Shown here piece by piece: positions 7,729-15,509 of a DNA stretch of 64,000 nucleotides (position 1 is its first letter; each line of letters starts with the position of its first letter). The translations under genes and the position numbers were made by a program. Source of the DNA: Peptococcaceae bacterium BICA1-7 (GTDB lineage: Bacteria; Bacillota; Desulfotomaculia; Desulfotomaculales; Desulfocucumaceae); contig JUEB01000009.1 of assembly GCA_000802095.1 (NCBI GenBank), forward strand, positions 124,001 through 188,000. Reading direction: 5' to 3'. The notes under the pieces are model-generated. The model was not told the origin of the DNA. It saw only the letters and a program-made list of their open reading frames with translations, and did no database searches.

Positions 7729-8976
7729 ATGAACTATTTAGGTAATATGGTCCTAGTGCAGCAGTTGTTCCCCGACATGAAGATCCCGGCAGAAAGCTCA
7801 GCAAGGAATGCACTGAAAGAGGCCAGGCTTGGTGATCTGCTTGCCCCGGGAAGCAAAGTGGCTGTTACTGCAGGCAGTAGGGGAATAAGAAATATAGCCG
7901 GGATAATCAAAGCCACTGCCGATTATATTCTTTCCTGTGGCTGCAGTCCTTTCATAATTGCCTCCATGGGCAGCCACGGGGGAGGCACAGTCTCAGGACA
8001 ACTGGCTATACTGGGTGGCCTGGGCATAACAGAGAAGCAAATGGGGTGCCCGGTATTGGCCTCTGACAAATCTCTTCCCATAACCGGAGAAAATAACCAG
8101 ATTTTTTATGTTAACAGCCTGGCCTTCGATTTTGATCATATAATAATAATTAACAGGATAAAACCGCACACCTCCTTTCACGGGCCCTTTGAAAGCGGGC
8201 TCATGAAAATGGCTGCCGTAGGGCTTGGCGGCCCGGCCGGGGCCTCTCTGATACACTCCCAGGGTGTGGAGAAACTACCCGGGATAATTCCCCGGGCGGG
8301 CCGGGCTGTACTGAAGGAACTGCCTGTTACCCTGGGGGTGGCCATACTGGAGGACTCCTTTGAAAACACCATGCTGATCAAGGCCGTCCCCCCCTCCCTG
8401 TTCGAGGAAACCGAAAAAGAGCTGCTGGCCGAGGCGCGCAGACTTTTTCCCGGCATACCCTTTAAAGATATAGACGTACTGGTAGTGGATGAGATAGGAA
8501 AAAATTTCAGCGGCACCGGGATGGATACCAATGTAATTGGGCGTCTGCGCATACAGGGAGTGCCTGAGCCCGCTGGGCCTTCCGTTAAAAGAGTGGTGGC
8601 TCTGGGGCTGGCGGCCGGCAGCAAGGGCAACGGCTATGGGATAGGGCTGGCAGACTTTACCACCCAAAGGCTGGTGGAAAGCATAGACTACCGGGCCATG
8701 CACCTTAACGCCATGACCAGCACCTTTATTCAGAGGGCTATGCTGCCCATGACTCTACCGGACGACCTGGCGGCAATTAATGCGGCTGTAAAAAGCCTTG
8801 GAAACATCAGCCCGGAGGAGGTTCGGCTGGTCAGGATAAAAAACACCCTCCAGCTGGACCGTATACTGGTATCCCGGTCCCTGGCCGGGGAGGCCGGGCA
8901 GAACAAGTCCCTTAGGATACTGGAAGACCCATTCCCCATTACCTTTGCCGCCAGCGGTAGTATTGACTCCTTTTAA
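7729..8976 (+). CDS. LarA-like (DUF2088) domain protein, lactate racemase family
   Basis: The 415-residue protein shows the LarA N-terminal fold signatures: VAVTAGSRGI near residue 45, ASMGSHGG near 83, INRIKPHTSFHGPFESG near 140, and a second half with VDEIGKNFSGTGMDTNV near 250. True LarA uses a pincer nickel cofactor on a lysine and two histidines and racemises lactate; many DUF2088 proteins have other or unknown substrates. No larB/larC/larE cofactor genes are visible, so a racemase assignment is not justified. Start ATG 7729 has CAGGAGAGA 5-13 bases upstream, in preference to the ATG at 7708. A DUF815 ATPase follows 27 bases later. Confidence 0.7.
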   Translation: MNYLGNMVLVQQLFPDMKIPAESSARNALKEARLGDLLAPGSKVAVTAGSRGIRNIAGIIKATADYILSCGCSPFIIASMGSHGGGTVSGQLAILGGLGITEKQMGCPVLASDKSLPITGENNQIFYVNSLAFDFDHIIIINRIKPHTSFHGPFESGLMKMAAVGLGGPAGASLIHSQGVEKLPGIIPRAGRAVLKELPVTLGVAILEDSFENTMLIKAVPPSLFEETEKELLAEARRLFPGIPFKDIDVLVVDEIGKNFSGTGMDTNVIGRLRIQGVPEPAGPSVKRVVALGLAAGSKGNGYGIGLADFTTQRLVESIDYRAMHLNAMTSTFIQRAMLPMTLPDDLAAINAAVKSLGNISPEEVRLVRIKNTLQLDRILVSRSLAGEAGQNKSLRILEDPFPITFAASGSIDSF

Positions 8977-9003
8977 ATATCATAACGCTGAAAGGAATTT
9001 GCC

Positions 9004-10323
9004 ATGAACTCAAATGATCAGGCTGCTATTCTTCTCAATACCATCGAGGGACTCTCACTTTACCGTATTTTCAGCAAAGGGCCGGGACTAACAATAGCCC
9101 ATATGCTGGAAGATAGCTTAAGGAATATCAGGCCCTCCACTGTAGACCTTGCCCCCCGTCTTTTCAGGGAGCTGACCGCCTGGGCGGAGACCTCCGGAAT
9201 ACCTCCGGCCGGCAGCTTGTGGCAAAATTTCCTGCTGGATCAGGTGATTCTGGATGACAATTCTTTTACTAAAATGGCGTCGGTGTCCATGCTGTCCACC
9301 GGCAGTTCACTGTCCGGGCTGGTTTATGAGGCCGCAGGGAAAGACCTGCTGGGGCTTAAATATGTCTTTGACCTGGATCTGTCTGAATTACTCCCCGGCC
9401 GGGAAGAAAACCAATTCTGGGGTCTTATTAACAGTCCCCTGGAATCTCCTGACGGAGATCCCCGGGAAAGGGGGCCGGAGTCAGACATACTGAGTCTGAA
9501 AAAAAAGCTTCTGGAAATCCCCGACTGGTCCCTGGCCCGGTCAATACTGAACAGTTTTCACTTACAGTCCGGGAGCGGAATTTTTTGCAGATATCTTGCC
9601 TTCAGGTGGGACGGGCCTGAAAAAAAGCTGGTAGGCATTCAGCGCCCGGACCCTGTCCGACTTGAAAACCTTATCGGCTACGAGGGCGAGCGGGCCCAGG
9701 TTATTGAAAACACCGAGCGCCTGCTGGCCGGCAGCCCAGCCTCGAACCTGCTGCTTTATGGCGACAGGGGCACCGGCAAGTCCTCCACCGTAAAGGCTCT
9801 AATCCACCGCTACGGCACAAAGGGGCTTCGCATTGTGGAAATACCCAGGCACTGCCTGACTGACTACCTTTCTATAATACAGAGCCTGGAGGGCCCGGGC
9901 CTAAAGTTTATTTTATTTGTAGACGATCTTTCCTATGAGGAAAATGAAACCGATTATAAGGCTTTAAAGTCAATACTGGACGGCAGCCTCCAGGCGAAGC
10001 CGGACAATGTGGCCATCTACGCCACCTCAAACCTCCGCCACCTGGTCAGGGAGTATTTTGATGACAGGAAGGGTGATGTACACGGTGGAGACACCCTACA
10101 GGAAAAGCTCTCTCTATCTGAAAGGTTTGCGGTGACGGTGCTTTTCCTGTCACCGGATCAGGAGCTCTACCTGAGGATAGTTGAGGGGCTGGCCCGGCAA
10201 AAAGGTCTGGCCTTATCCTCCGGGGAACTTAAGGCCCGGGCCCTGGAGTGGGAAAGATGGAACAACGGCAGGTCCGGAAGAACTGCCAGACAGTTCATCG
10301 ACTTGCTTGATTCTCCGTCTTAA
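9004..10323 (+). CDS. DUF815 family AAA+ ATPase
   Basis: The 439-residue protein has a variable N-terminal half and a C-terminal ATPase beginning IGYEGERAQVIENTERLLAG near residue 223. The Walker A is GDRGTGKSS near 252 and the Walker B FILFVDDLSYE near 300; NVAIYATSNLRHLV near 335 is sensor-1-like and GRTARQFIDL ends the lid. These are the features of DUF815 (YcgE/YcaO-neighbour type) ATPases, whose function is not established. It probably shares an operon with the LarA-like gene 27 bases upstream; AAGGAA lies 6 bases before ATG. Confidence 0.85.
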   Translation: MNSNDQAAILLNTIEGLSLYRIFSKGPGLTIAHMLEDSLRNIRPSTVDLAPRLFRELTAWAETSGIPPAGSLWQNFLLDQVILDDNSFTKMASVSMLSTGSSLSGLVYEAAGKDLLGLKYVFDLDLSELLPGREENQFWGLINSPLESPDGDPRERGPESDILSLKKKLLEIPDWSLARSILNSFHLQSGSGIFCRYLAFRWDGPEKKLVGIQRPDPVRLENLIGYEGERAQVIENTERLLAGSPASNLLLYGDRGTGKSSTVKALIHRYGTKGLRIVEIPRHCLTDYLSIIQSLEGPGLKFILFVDDLSYEENETDYKALKSILDGSLQAKPDNVAIYATSNLRHLVREYFDDRKGDVHGGDTLQEKLSLSERFAVTVLFLSPDQELYLRIVEGLARQKGLALSSGELKARALEWERWNNGRSGRTARQFIDLLDSPS

Positions 10324-10455
10324 ACCTGACCGGACCGGCATTTTTTTATACAAACACCCTAAATTTTTATAGCCGTCCGGCGCCACCTTGAAGGAATCGG
10401 CCTTCCTTTCCCGAATAAATTATTCTATATATAAATAACTGGGGAGGGGAACCGA

Positions 10456-10761
10456 TTGTATAATTATCATAACGGAGAGATTAAAAATCCCGGGCTAGAG
10501 ATGATGCTAGTTCTTATCAGGTCAGCTTTTTTCCTGATGGTAGTTTTTGTGGCCGGTGCGGTCGGGGTTGCTGCAGGGCTTCCTGCCTTTGTGGGTGGAA
10601 TAGCAGGCGGTGTGGCAATTCTATGTCTCTTCTGCTGCAGGCCCTTTTTTGAGGTTATAGATTACAAGTGCCCCCACTGTGGAAATGAAACCAGAACCAT
10701 TAAAAATTTCGGCGCCTACAGCTGCTCCAACTGCGGTGAGGAAAGCAGAATAGAAGGATAA
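10456..10761 (+). CDS. small membrane protein with C-terminal zinc ribbon
   Basis: The 101-residue protein has two hydrophobic segments (about residues 15-60, MMLVLIRSAFFLMVVFVAGA and GGIAGGVAILCLFCC) and a cytosolic-looking tail with CPHCGN and CSNCGE, 17 residues apart: a four-cysteine zinc ribbon. The start is TTG 10456, seven bases after GGGGAGGGG. A strong terminator follows the stop by 5 bases, so it is the last gene of its transcript, possibly monocistronic. Function unknown; family not recognised. Confidence 0.65.
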   Translation: MYNYHNGEIKNPGLEMMLVLIRSAFFLMVVFVAGAVGVAAGLPAFVGGIAGGVAILCLFCCRPFFEVIDYKCPHCGNETRTIKNFGAYSCSNCGEESRIEG

Positions 10762-10766
10762 ATCAG

Positions 10767-10793
10767 CGGGGCTCCGGGCCCCGTTTTTATTTT
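10767..10793 (+). terminator. rho-independent terminator
   Basis: CGGGGC-TCCGG-GCCCCG forms a 6-bp GC stem with 5-base loop followed by TTTTTATTTTT. It ends the zinc-ribbon membrane protein transcript. Confidence 0.85.
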
Positions 10794-10834
10794 TGTTCAG
10801 GAATTCCTGCTTTATTCTATCCTGAAAATCACCC

Positions 10835-11051
10835 GGGTCTTTATTGGCCACAGAGGACACAGAGATCACAGAGAATTTACACTCGACATTACTCTCAGGT
10901 CTGAAGCAGATTAGAAAATTAGATTTTTGTAAGCCCTTTCCAATCTTTAATAAAGACATCAAATAGCATTCGAGCAAGTCTTAAAAAAACTCTGTGTCCT
11001 CTGTGTGCTCTGTGGCTTAAAAAGGACCGCATTTTCATTCTCCTTGGTGGC
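10835..11051 (-). repeat. family A dispersed repeat, copy A2 (complete, minus orientation)
   Basis: Read on the minus strand it begins GCCACCAAGGAGAATGAAAA, continues through the left terminal repeat (CCACAGAGCACACAGAGGAC), an interior with GCTCGAATGCTATTTG and GACCTGAGAGTAAT, and ends in CTCTGTGATCTCTGTGTCC and TCTGTGGCC. The tips are mutually inverted. Several small reading frames laid across this copy are artefacts. Confidence 0.88.
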
Positions 11052-11110
11052 TGTTTTAGGAAGCCAGGTTGTCTGGATTCCTCCACCTGCAAGACGGCTT
11101 TTTTATCCCT

Positions 11111-11138
11111 GGCACCCCTGACCGGGGTGTCTCTTTTT
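11111..11138 (+). terminator. rho-independent terminator-like hairpin
   Basis: GCACCCC and GGGGTGT form a 7-bp stem with a 5-base loop, followed by CTCTTTTTG. No gene ends here on the plus strand, so it may be a relic or end a read-through transcript. The bases from 11140 to 11232 show nothing else I can support. Confidence 0.5.
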
Positions 11139-11232
11139 GTCATTCAAATTCCAAAGCCCGGGCAATCAGTCAAATCCGTGGGTGTCTACCCAATAAATAA
11201 ATTGGTCAACTACTTCCTGCTAACCATGATTA

Positions 11233-12033
11233 TTAACCGTGCCTGTATGCTATCTTTTCAAACATTCTCACAAGCCCTGCGGTAATACCAAAGACTGATC
11301 TAATGTTGAGATTATCTTCGGCTGTGGTGTCGAAAAAGACATTGAGTTTGGATTCAAGCTCGTCTTCAGGCCTGCAGTAACAAATAAGTATGGGAATTCT
11401 AGGCAGGGGGTATAAAATTAGCGAAATATCAGAAGAAAAACTATTCGTCGCCAGCTTTCCACCAAACACATGCATAATGATTTCAAAAAGATCGGTATGG
11501 ATATCTGCAATTTGCTTTAAAGGTTTTTCACATAACGGCTCAAAAAGTGGAATCCAGGTCATCCCATTTTTCAGTTCCCTGAACGGAACCCATTCTCCGG
11601 TAACACTTTTTCCAGAACACGTCATAATATAGTCGAGCAATGGTAACTTTATCCAGGTATTTGTATGACAGTCGGATGTGATGTTCCCCTTAGGATCAAC
11701 AAAAAAGTACTTGCCGAGACATCTAAGCTTCAGCTTACCCCCTGACAGCGAAGCCCCCAGCCTTTTTGCCGACGAAGAAAAATCTATGGTAGCCATGTCT
11801 CTTTTCATTTGCTCCAGCAATTGCTCCTGCTGCTGCTCATAAGGCACTCGTTTTACTACTTGCACATCAAATTGTTCAACTATATTGTTCTCCAGGTGGG
11901 GGCAGTCGTCGAGACGTTTTTGACCCTTGATTATCGCATCTGCGAAGGCCAAACATGACGGCACTTGACATTGCCTGCAATTTGATTTTGGAAGTAACTT
12001 GTAAATATCCAGGGGATTATTTAGTTGAGACAT
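11233..12033 (-). CDS. FeS-cluster domain plus DUF3786 protein
   Basis: The 266-residue protein starts with a four-cysteine FeS motif, LLPKSNCRQCQVPSCLAFAD...DDC at residues 13-44 (C-x2-C-x4-C-x~16-C), as in the FeS domain of corrinoid/FeS and CO-dehydrogenase-associated proteins. The rest matches DUF3786, with CLGKYFFVDPKGNI near 105 and YPLPRIPILICYCRPEDELE near 210; the second DUF3786 protein at 57.96 kb lacks the FeS part. It follows the marR gene by 26 bases on the same strand and so is likely co-regulated with the divergent hydrogenase. Function unknown; a redox or corrinoid-linked role is an inference from the FeS motif. Confidence 0.75.
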   Translation of the reverse strand: MSQLNNPLDIYKLLPKSNCRQCQVPSCLAFADAIIKGQKRLDDCPHLENNIVEQFDVQVVKRVPYEQQQEQLLEQMKRDMATIDFSSSAKRLGASLSGGKLKLRCLGKYFFVDPKGNITSDCHTNTWIKLPLLDYIMTCSGKSVTGEWVPFRELKNGMTWIPLFEPLCEKPLKQIADIHTDLFEIIMHVFGGKLATNSFSSDISLILYPLPRIPILICYCRPEDELESKLNVFFDTTAEDNLNIRSVFGITAGLVRMFEKIAYRHG

Positions 12034-12059
12034 GAGTAATAACCTCTTTTCATAACAAA

Positions 12060-12518
12060 TTAGACTGATCCCAATCCTTTTCTTATTTTTTCCAGCAGTG
12101 AAATAAATACTTCCTTTTCATGCCTGTCAAGAGCGGACATGGTTTTATTCATGTAATTGTTGTGTATGGGAATGAAGGTGTTCATAAGAATAATAGCCCT
12201 GTTGGTGAGGCACACCCGGAATACTCTTTTGTCGGCGGGATCAGTACTTCTAGCCACCAGGTTTTCTTTTTCCAATCGCTCTATCAGCCCAGAGATTGTA
12301 GGTCTGGCGACCAGTACCTTCTTGCCCAATTCTGACTGCGTTAATCCCCGGTCGCCCGCCATGTACAGGTGGATCAAGGCATTGAATTTGGCCGAGGAAA
12401 GTCCGTAACGGGCAAAATTCATAGAAAAAACATCTTCCAGAGCATCCCATGTCGATTTCAGTTCATACAGCGCCCGCTTTGAAAGGTAGTGTTCCTGTGC
12501 ATCTTCGTTTTTCTCTAT
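12060..12518 (-). CDS. MarR-family transcriptional regulator (probable AUA start)
   Basis: The winged-helix core is clear: LSSAKFNALIHLYMAGDRGLTQSELGKKVLVARPTISGLIERLEKENLV and the wing STDPADKRVFRVCLT. From the first ATG (12422) the protein is only 120 residues and lacks the first dimerisation helix. The same frame stays open upstream for 32 more sensible codons (EDAQEHYLSKRALYELKSTW) to an ATA at 12518 that has GGGGGG 8-13 bases before it; no ATG, GTG or TTG occurs in that stretch. Initiation at ATA gives a normal 152-residue MarR. It is divergent from hydA and faces a double palindrome at 12541-12574, which it probably binds. Confidence 0.8.
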   Translation of the reverse strand: MEKNEDAQEHYLSKRALYELKSTWDALEDVFSMNFARYGLSSAKFNALIHLYMAGDRGLTQSELGKKVLVARPTISGLIERLEKENLVARSTDPADKRVFRVCLTNRAIILMNTFIPIHNNYMNKTMSALDRHEKEVFISLLEKIRKGLGSV

Positions 12519-12540
12519 TTTTAATCCCCCCAGCCTATTT

Positions 12541-12574
12541 GTTAGTATGCTTACATTTATGTTAGCATACTAAC
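12541..12574. promoter_or_regulatory. tandem palindromic operator for the MarR regulator
   Basis: Arms GTTAGTATGCT (12541-12551) and AGCATACTAAC (12564-12574) are perfect inverted repeats 12 bases apart. Each arm is itself half of a GTTAG-N4-CTWAC palindrome, so the site reads as two adjacent MarR-type boxes. It lies between the marR start and hydA, placing both promoters under one regulator. Binding is inferred. Confidence 0.65.
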
Positions 12575-12659
12575 ATCATTAAGTCTATTTTGTTCCAAAA
12601 AAAAATGATAAATATCCATTCCCTGAAAAACAATAGAATTAAAATATGGAGGTGTTCCG

Positions 12660-14492
12660 GTGGAAACAAACATAAATGGCACGGAAGCGCGCCATGAGCC
12701 TGCTTATGATGAAAAGACCCCCGAAGAAACCGTTAACCTTTTAATAGATGACCGCCCGGTTAGTGTCGCCAAGGGCACAAACGTGCTGGAGGCCGCCAGG
12801 TCAATTGGCATTGAAGTCCCCAGCCTCTGCTACCTGCGTGGAGTAAACGAGGCTGGCGTGTGCAGGGTGTGCCTGGTGGAGGTGGACGCAGGAGGCCGGC
12901 GCAGCCTTCAGGCCTCCTGCGTATACCCGGCCTCGGAGGGTCTAAAAATATACACCAACTCTCCCCGGGCCAGGCGCGCCCGCAAGCGGGTGGTGGAATT
13001 GATGCTTTCCGACCATGACCGGGACTGCACCAACTGCGCCCGCAATCTTAGCTGCGAGCTGCAGAGGCTGGCTGATGAAATGGGCATCAGAAAGCTCAGG
13101 GTAACCGGAGAGAGCCACCACCACCCCATATCCCGCAAAAACCCTTTTATAGTAAGGGATTATAATAAGTGCATCAAATGCCGCCGCTGCGAGTCGGTAT
13201 GCCGGGAGGTACAGGGAGTAAATGTATACAGCCCCAAAAACCGGGGCTTTGACGCGGTTATTTCCCCTCCCTTTATGAAGGACCTGGGGGATGTTGACTG
13301 TATAAGCTGCGGCCAGTGCCTGATGGCCTGCCCCACCGGATCTCTTTCCGAAAGGGAATATACCGACGAGGTCTGGCGGGCCATCGAGGATAAGGATAAG
13401 CTGGTTATCGTGCAGACCGCCCCGGCCATTCAGGTATCTCTGGGCGAGCTTTTTGGGATGGGACCGGGCAGCGCGGTTACCGGAAAACTGGCTGCAGCGT
13501 TGCGAAGGCTTGGGTTTGACCTGGTCTTCTCGACGGAATTTGCCGCCGATCTAACCATTGTGGAGGAGGCCCACGAGCTGCTGGAGAGGCTTTCCGGGCA
13601 CGGAAAGCTGCCCCTTATATCCTCCTGCAGCCCCGGCTGGGTAAAATTCTGCGAGCACTTCTACCCTGAATTTATCGAGAACCTGAGTACATGTAAGTCC
13701 CCCATGGAGATGTTCGGAGCACTGGCCAAAACATTCCTGGCCGAAAAAATAAAGGCTGATCCCAAAAAAATGGTGGTCGTGGCCATAATGCCCTGCACCG
13801 CCAAAAAATTCGAGGCCTCCAGAAAGGAGCTGGTCACCAGGGGCACCCGGGATGTTGATTTTGTGCTCACCACCAGGGAGCTTTCCAGGATGATCCGCTC
13901 AGCCGGGATCAAATTTGCCGAGCTGCCTGATGAGGAGTTCGACCAGCCCCTGGGACTGACCACCGGAGCCGGGGCAATATTTGCAGCCACCGGCGGGGTC
14001 ACCGAATCTGCCGTAAGAACTGCCCTGGCCCTTACCGGAGGACGGGAGAACTTTCCCATTGAATTCAGAGATTTAAGGGGCCTGCGGGGCATAAAGGAGG
14101 CTACTGTAAGAATAAAGGGGCGTGAGGTCAGAATAGCGGTGGCCCACGGCACCAGAAACGCCCGCAGGCTTCTGGACAGAGTAAAGGCCGGTGAGCACTT
14201 TGACTTTATCGAGATCATGGCCTGCCCAGGAGGCTGTGTAGGTGGAGGGGGCCAGCCCATTCAGGGAAAAACGGGCAAAAAAGACAGTGTTTCCGATGAG
14301 GTTAAGAAACTAAGGACCAGTGCCCTTTACCGGATAGACGCCGGTAAAAAATTCCGCCGGTCCCATGAAAACCCGGCCATCAAGCAGATTTACGAAGATT
14401 TTTTGGGCAGCCCCTTAAGCGATAAGGCCAAAGAGATTCTGCACACCACCTACGCCGCCAGAGGAAGGGCTACCAGTACACTTCTCCACTAG
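12660..14492 (+). CDS. hydA: [FeFe]-hydrogenase, modular type with N-terminal 2Fe-2S and three 4Fe-4S sites
   Basis: The 610-residue enzyme reduces protons or oxidises H2 at an H-cluster. Cofactor sites in order: plant-type 2Fe-2S (C57, C68, C71, C87), His-ligated 4Fe-4S (H119, C123, C126, C132), two ferredoxin 4Fe-4S sites (C171/174/177/181; C214/217/220/224), then the H-domain. L2 is MPCTAKKFEA at 377-386 and L3 MACPGGCVGGGGQP at 520-533, both canonical. L1 is SSCSPGW at 321-327 instead of TSCCPGW, so the position of the usual second cysteine is serine. No NADH-binding hydB/hydC neighbours are present, so it may use ferredoxin alone. Start is GTG behind GGAGGTG. Confidence 0.93.
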   Translation: METNINGTEARHEPAYDEKTPEETVNLLIDDRPVSVAKGTNVLEAARSIGIEVPSLCYLRGVNEAGVCRVCLVEVDAGGRRSLQASCVYPASEGLKIYTNSPRARRARKRVVELMLSDHDRDCTNCARNLSCELQRLADEMGIRKLRVTGESHHHPISRKNPFIVRDYNKCIKCRRCESVCREVQGVNVYSPKNRGFDAVISPPFMKDLGDVDCISCGQCLMACPTGSLSEREYTDEVWRAIEDKDKLVIVQTAPAIQVSLGELFGMGPGSAVTGKLAAALRRLGFDLVFSTEFAADLTIVEEAHELLERLSGHGKLPLISSCSPGWVKFCEHFYPEFIENLSTCKSPMEMFGALAKTFLAEKIKADPKKMVVVAIMPCTAKKFEASRKELVTRGTRDVDFVLTTRELSRMIRSAGIKFAELPDEEFDQPLGLTTGAGAIFAATGGVTESAVRTALALTGGRENFPIEFRDLRGLRGIKEATVRIKGREVRIAVAHGTRNARRLLDRVKAGEHFDFIEIMACPGGCVGGGGQPIQGKTGKKDSVSDEVKKLRTSALYRIDAGKKFRRSHENPAIKQIYEDFLGSPLSDKAKEILHTTYAARGRATSTLLH

Positions 14493-14570
14493 CGCTGCAC
14501 CGGCCCTGTAAACTCTCATAAATACCGCCGAAGTGTTTGCCTGGGGCTGAGATGCCTGGAAAGGACTCCC

Positions 14571-14690
14571 TACGGCTACCCTGATCATTGCTGGCGGTCC
14601 GGCCTGGGTGTTTCCCCTGGGCTGGACCCACGCCATGTACATACTGGCCGCCCGGGCAGTTTCAGGTCGCCTGACCATAATGAGCGAATA
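14571..14690 (+). pseudogene. possible decayed remnant of a membrane-protein gene
   Basis: One frame reads protein-like (TLIIAGGPAWVFPLGWTH then MYILAARAV) to a TAG at 14688-14690. It opens only after an in-frame TGA and has no start or ribosome site. The hydrophobic, glycine-proline rich composition suggests the end of a former transporter-type gene, but I do not recognise the family and it could be chance. Confidence 0.2.
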
Positions 14691-14739
14691 GCTGTTTTTT
14701 TGTAGACACCTGTACATTTTAGGGGTAATCTATATATAG

Positions 14740-14815
14740 AGCTTTCAGAGCCTTGCCGCAAATAAGCGGCCACTAATAATGTTTTTCTAGATGCTGATGG
14801 CTGAAAGCTATTAGT
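14740..14815 (+). promoter_or_regulatory. candidate H-type pseudoknot leader RNA
   Basis: Stem 1 pairs 14740-14752 (AGCTTTCAG-AG-CC) with 14799-14809 (GGCTGAAAGCT), 11 pairs with a 2-base bulge. Stem 2 inside it is GCCGC/GCGGC (14755-14759/14766-14770). The loop bases ACTAATA (14772-14778) are complementary to TATTAGT (14809-14815) just outside stem 1, giving an H-type pseudoknot that ends 5 bases before the AAGGAGAGG ribosome site of the 78-residue gene. I do not match it to a known riboswitch class. The rest of the 14493-14739 interval has no supported gene except the faint remnant listed. Confidence 0.4.
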
Positions 14816-14834
14816 AAAGTAAGGAGAGGTTACA

Positions 14835-15071
14835 ATGGCCGTTATAGATGTTGACACTTTCGTAAAAAATAACCAGGAGCAGATATACAGCCTGGTCAAC
14901 GCCGCCCTTAACAGGGCGGGGGACATTATACAGAAAAAGGTTGCCTCCGGAGAGGTGGGACCTTCATTACAGGAGATAATGCCGCTCCTCCTGTACGAAA
15001 TACTGGTGACTCATACTGTAAGCACCCTGACATTGGTGGCCGACATGGTTAACTCTTCCAGGGACAATTGA
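14835..15071 (+). CDS. small protein of unknown function (78 aa)
   Basis: AAGGAGAGG stands 6 bases before the ATG, and codon usage is normal. The soluble, helical sequence runs FVKNNQEQIYSLVNAALNRA, then KVASGEVGPSLQEIMPLLLY and ends in a hydrophobic helix ILVTHTVSTLTLVADMV. No family is recognised. It stands alone behind the candidate pseudoknot leader and ahead of a family A repeat. The real ribosome site makes it likely to be expressed. Confidence 0.65.
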   Translation: MAVIDVDTFVKNNQEQIYSLVNAALNRAGDIIQKKVASGEVGPSLQEIMPLLLYEILVTHTVSTLTLVADMVNSSRDN

Positions 15072-15117
15072 ACAGCCTTGCACGCGGCGGAATCCAGACA
15101 TCCAGGCCGCCCAATAC

Positions 15118-15334
15118 GGCCACCAAGGAAGATGAAAACTGGGTCCCTTTCAAACCACAGAGAACACAGAGGACACAGAGGTTTTTAAGCCCTGCTTGAA
15201 TGTTCTAATAGGTTTTTACTAAATTGGGTTGGCAAAAAACTTCTATTATTTAATACATAGGTTTCAGACCTGAGAGTAATGCCTAAGGGCAAATTCTCTG
15301 TGATCTCTGTGTCCTCTGTGGTTCATAAAAAAGA
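15118..15334 (+). repeat. family A dispersed repeat, copy A3 (complete, plus orientation)
   Basis: Starts GGCCACCAAGGAAGATGAAA, then a left terminal repeat with an extra ACACAGAGGAC unit, interior AAGCCCTGCTTGAATG and GACCTGAGAGTAATGC, and the right terminal repeat CTCTGTGATCTCTGTGTCC. This copy fills most of the gap between the 78-residue gene and the 30-residue small protein. Confidence 0.88.
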
Positions 15335-15416
15335 CATTCATCACTTTCTGGGTAGAATGTTATGAGCTTCTATAGTATTTGTAATCAAAAATGAATATTA
15401 AGAAGGAGTTACTATC

Positions 15417-15509
15417 TTGACAGCCAATACCTATTACTTCATTGCCCTCCTGGTGGTGATGGGAACACTGGCCTTTATACTGGGCTTTTTTACCTCCAGG
15501 AAACAATAG
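15417..15509 (+). CDS. single-pass small membrane protein (30 aa)
   Basis: A TTG start lies 9 bases after AAGAAGGAG, and the 30 codons encode TANTYYFIALLVVMGTLAFI followed by LGFFTSRKQ: one transmembrane helix with a short basic tail. Size and topology resemble bacterial micro-proteins that attach to larger membrane complexes, but no partner is adjacent. It is too short for ordinary gene finders. The ribosome site and clean helix support it. Confidence 0.55.
   Translation: MTANTYYFIALLVVMGTLAFILGFFTSRKQ

Noticed and set aside
10621-11143. Minus-strand frames of 118 and 74 codons
   Set aside because: They run through family A copy A2; the recurring SVISVSSVA-type peptides come from the terminal repeat, not from a protein.
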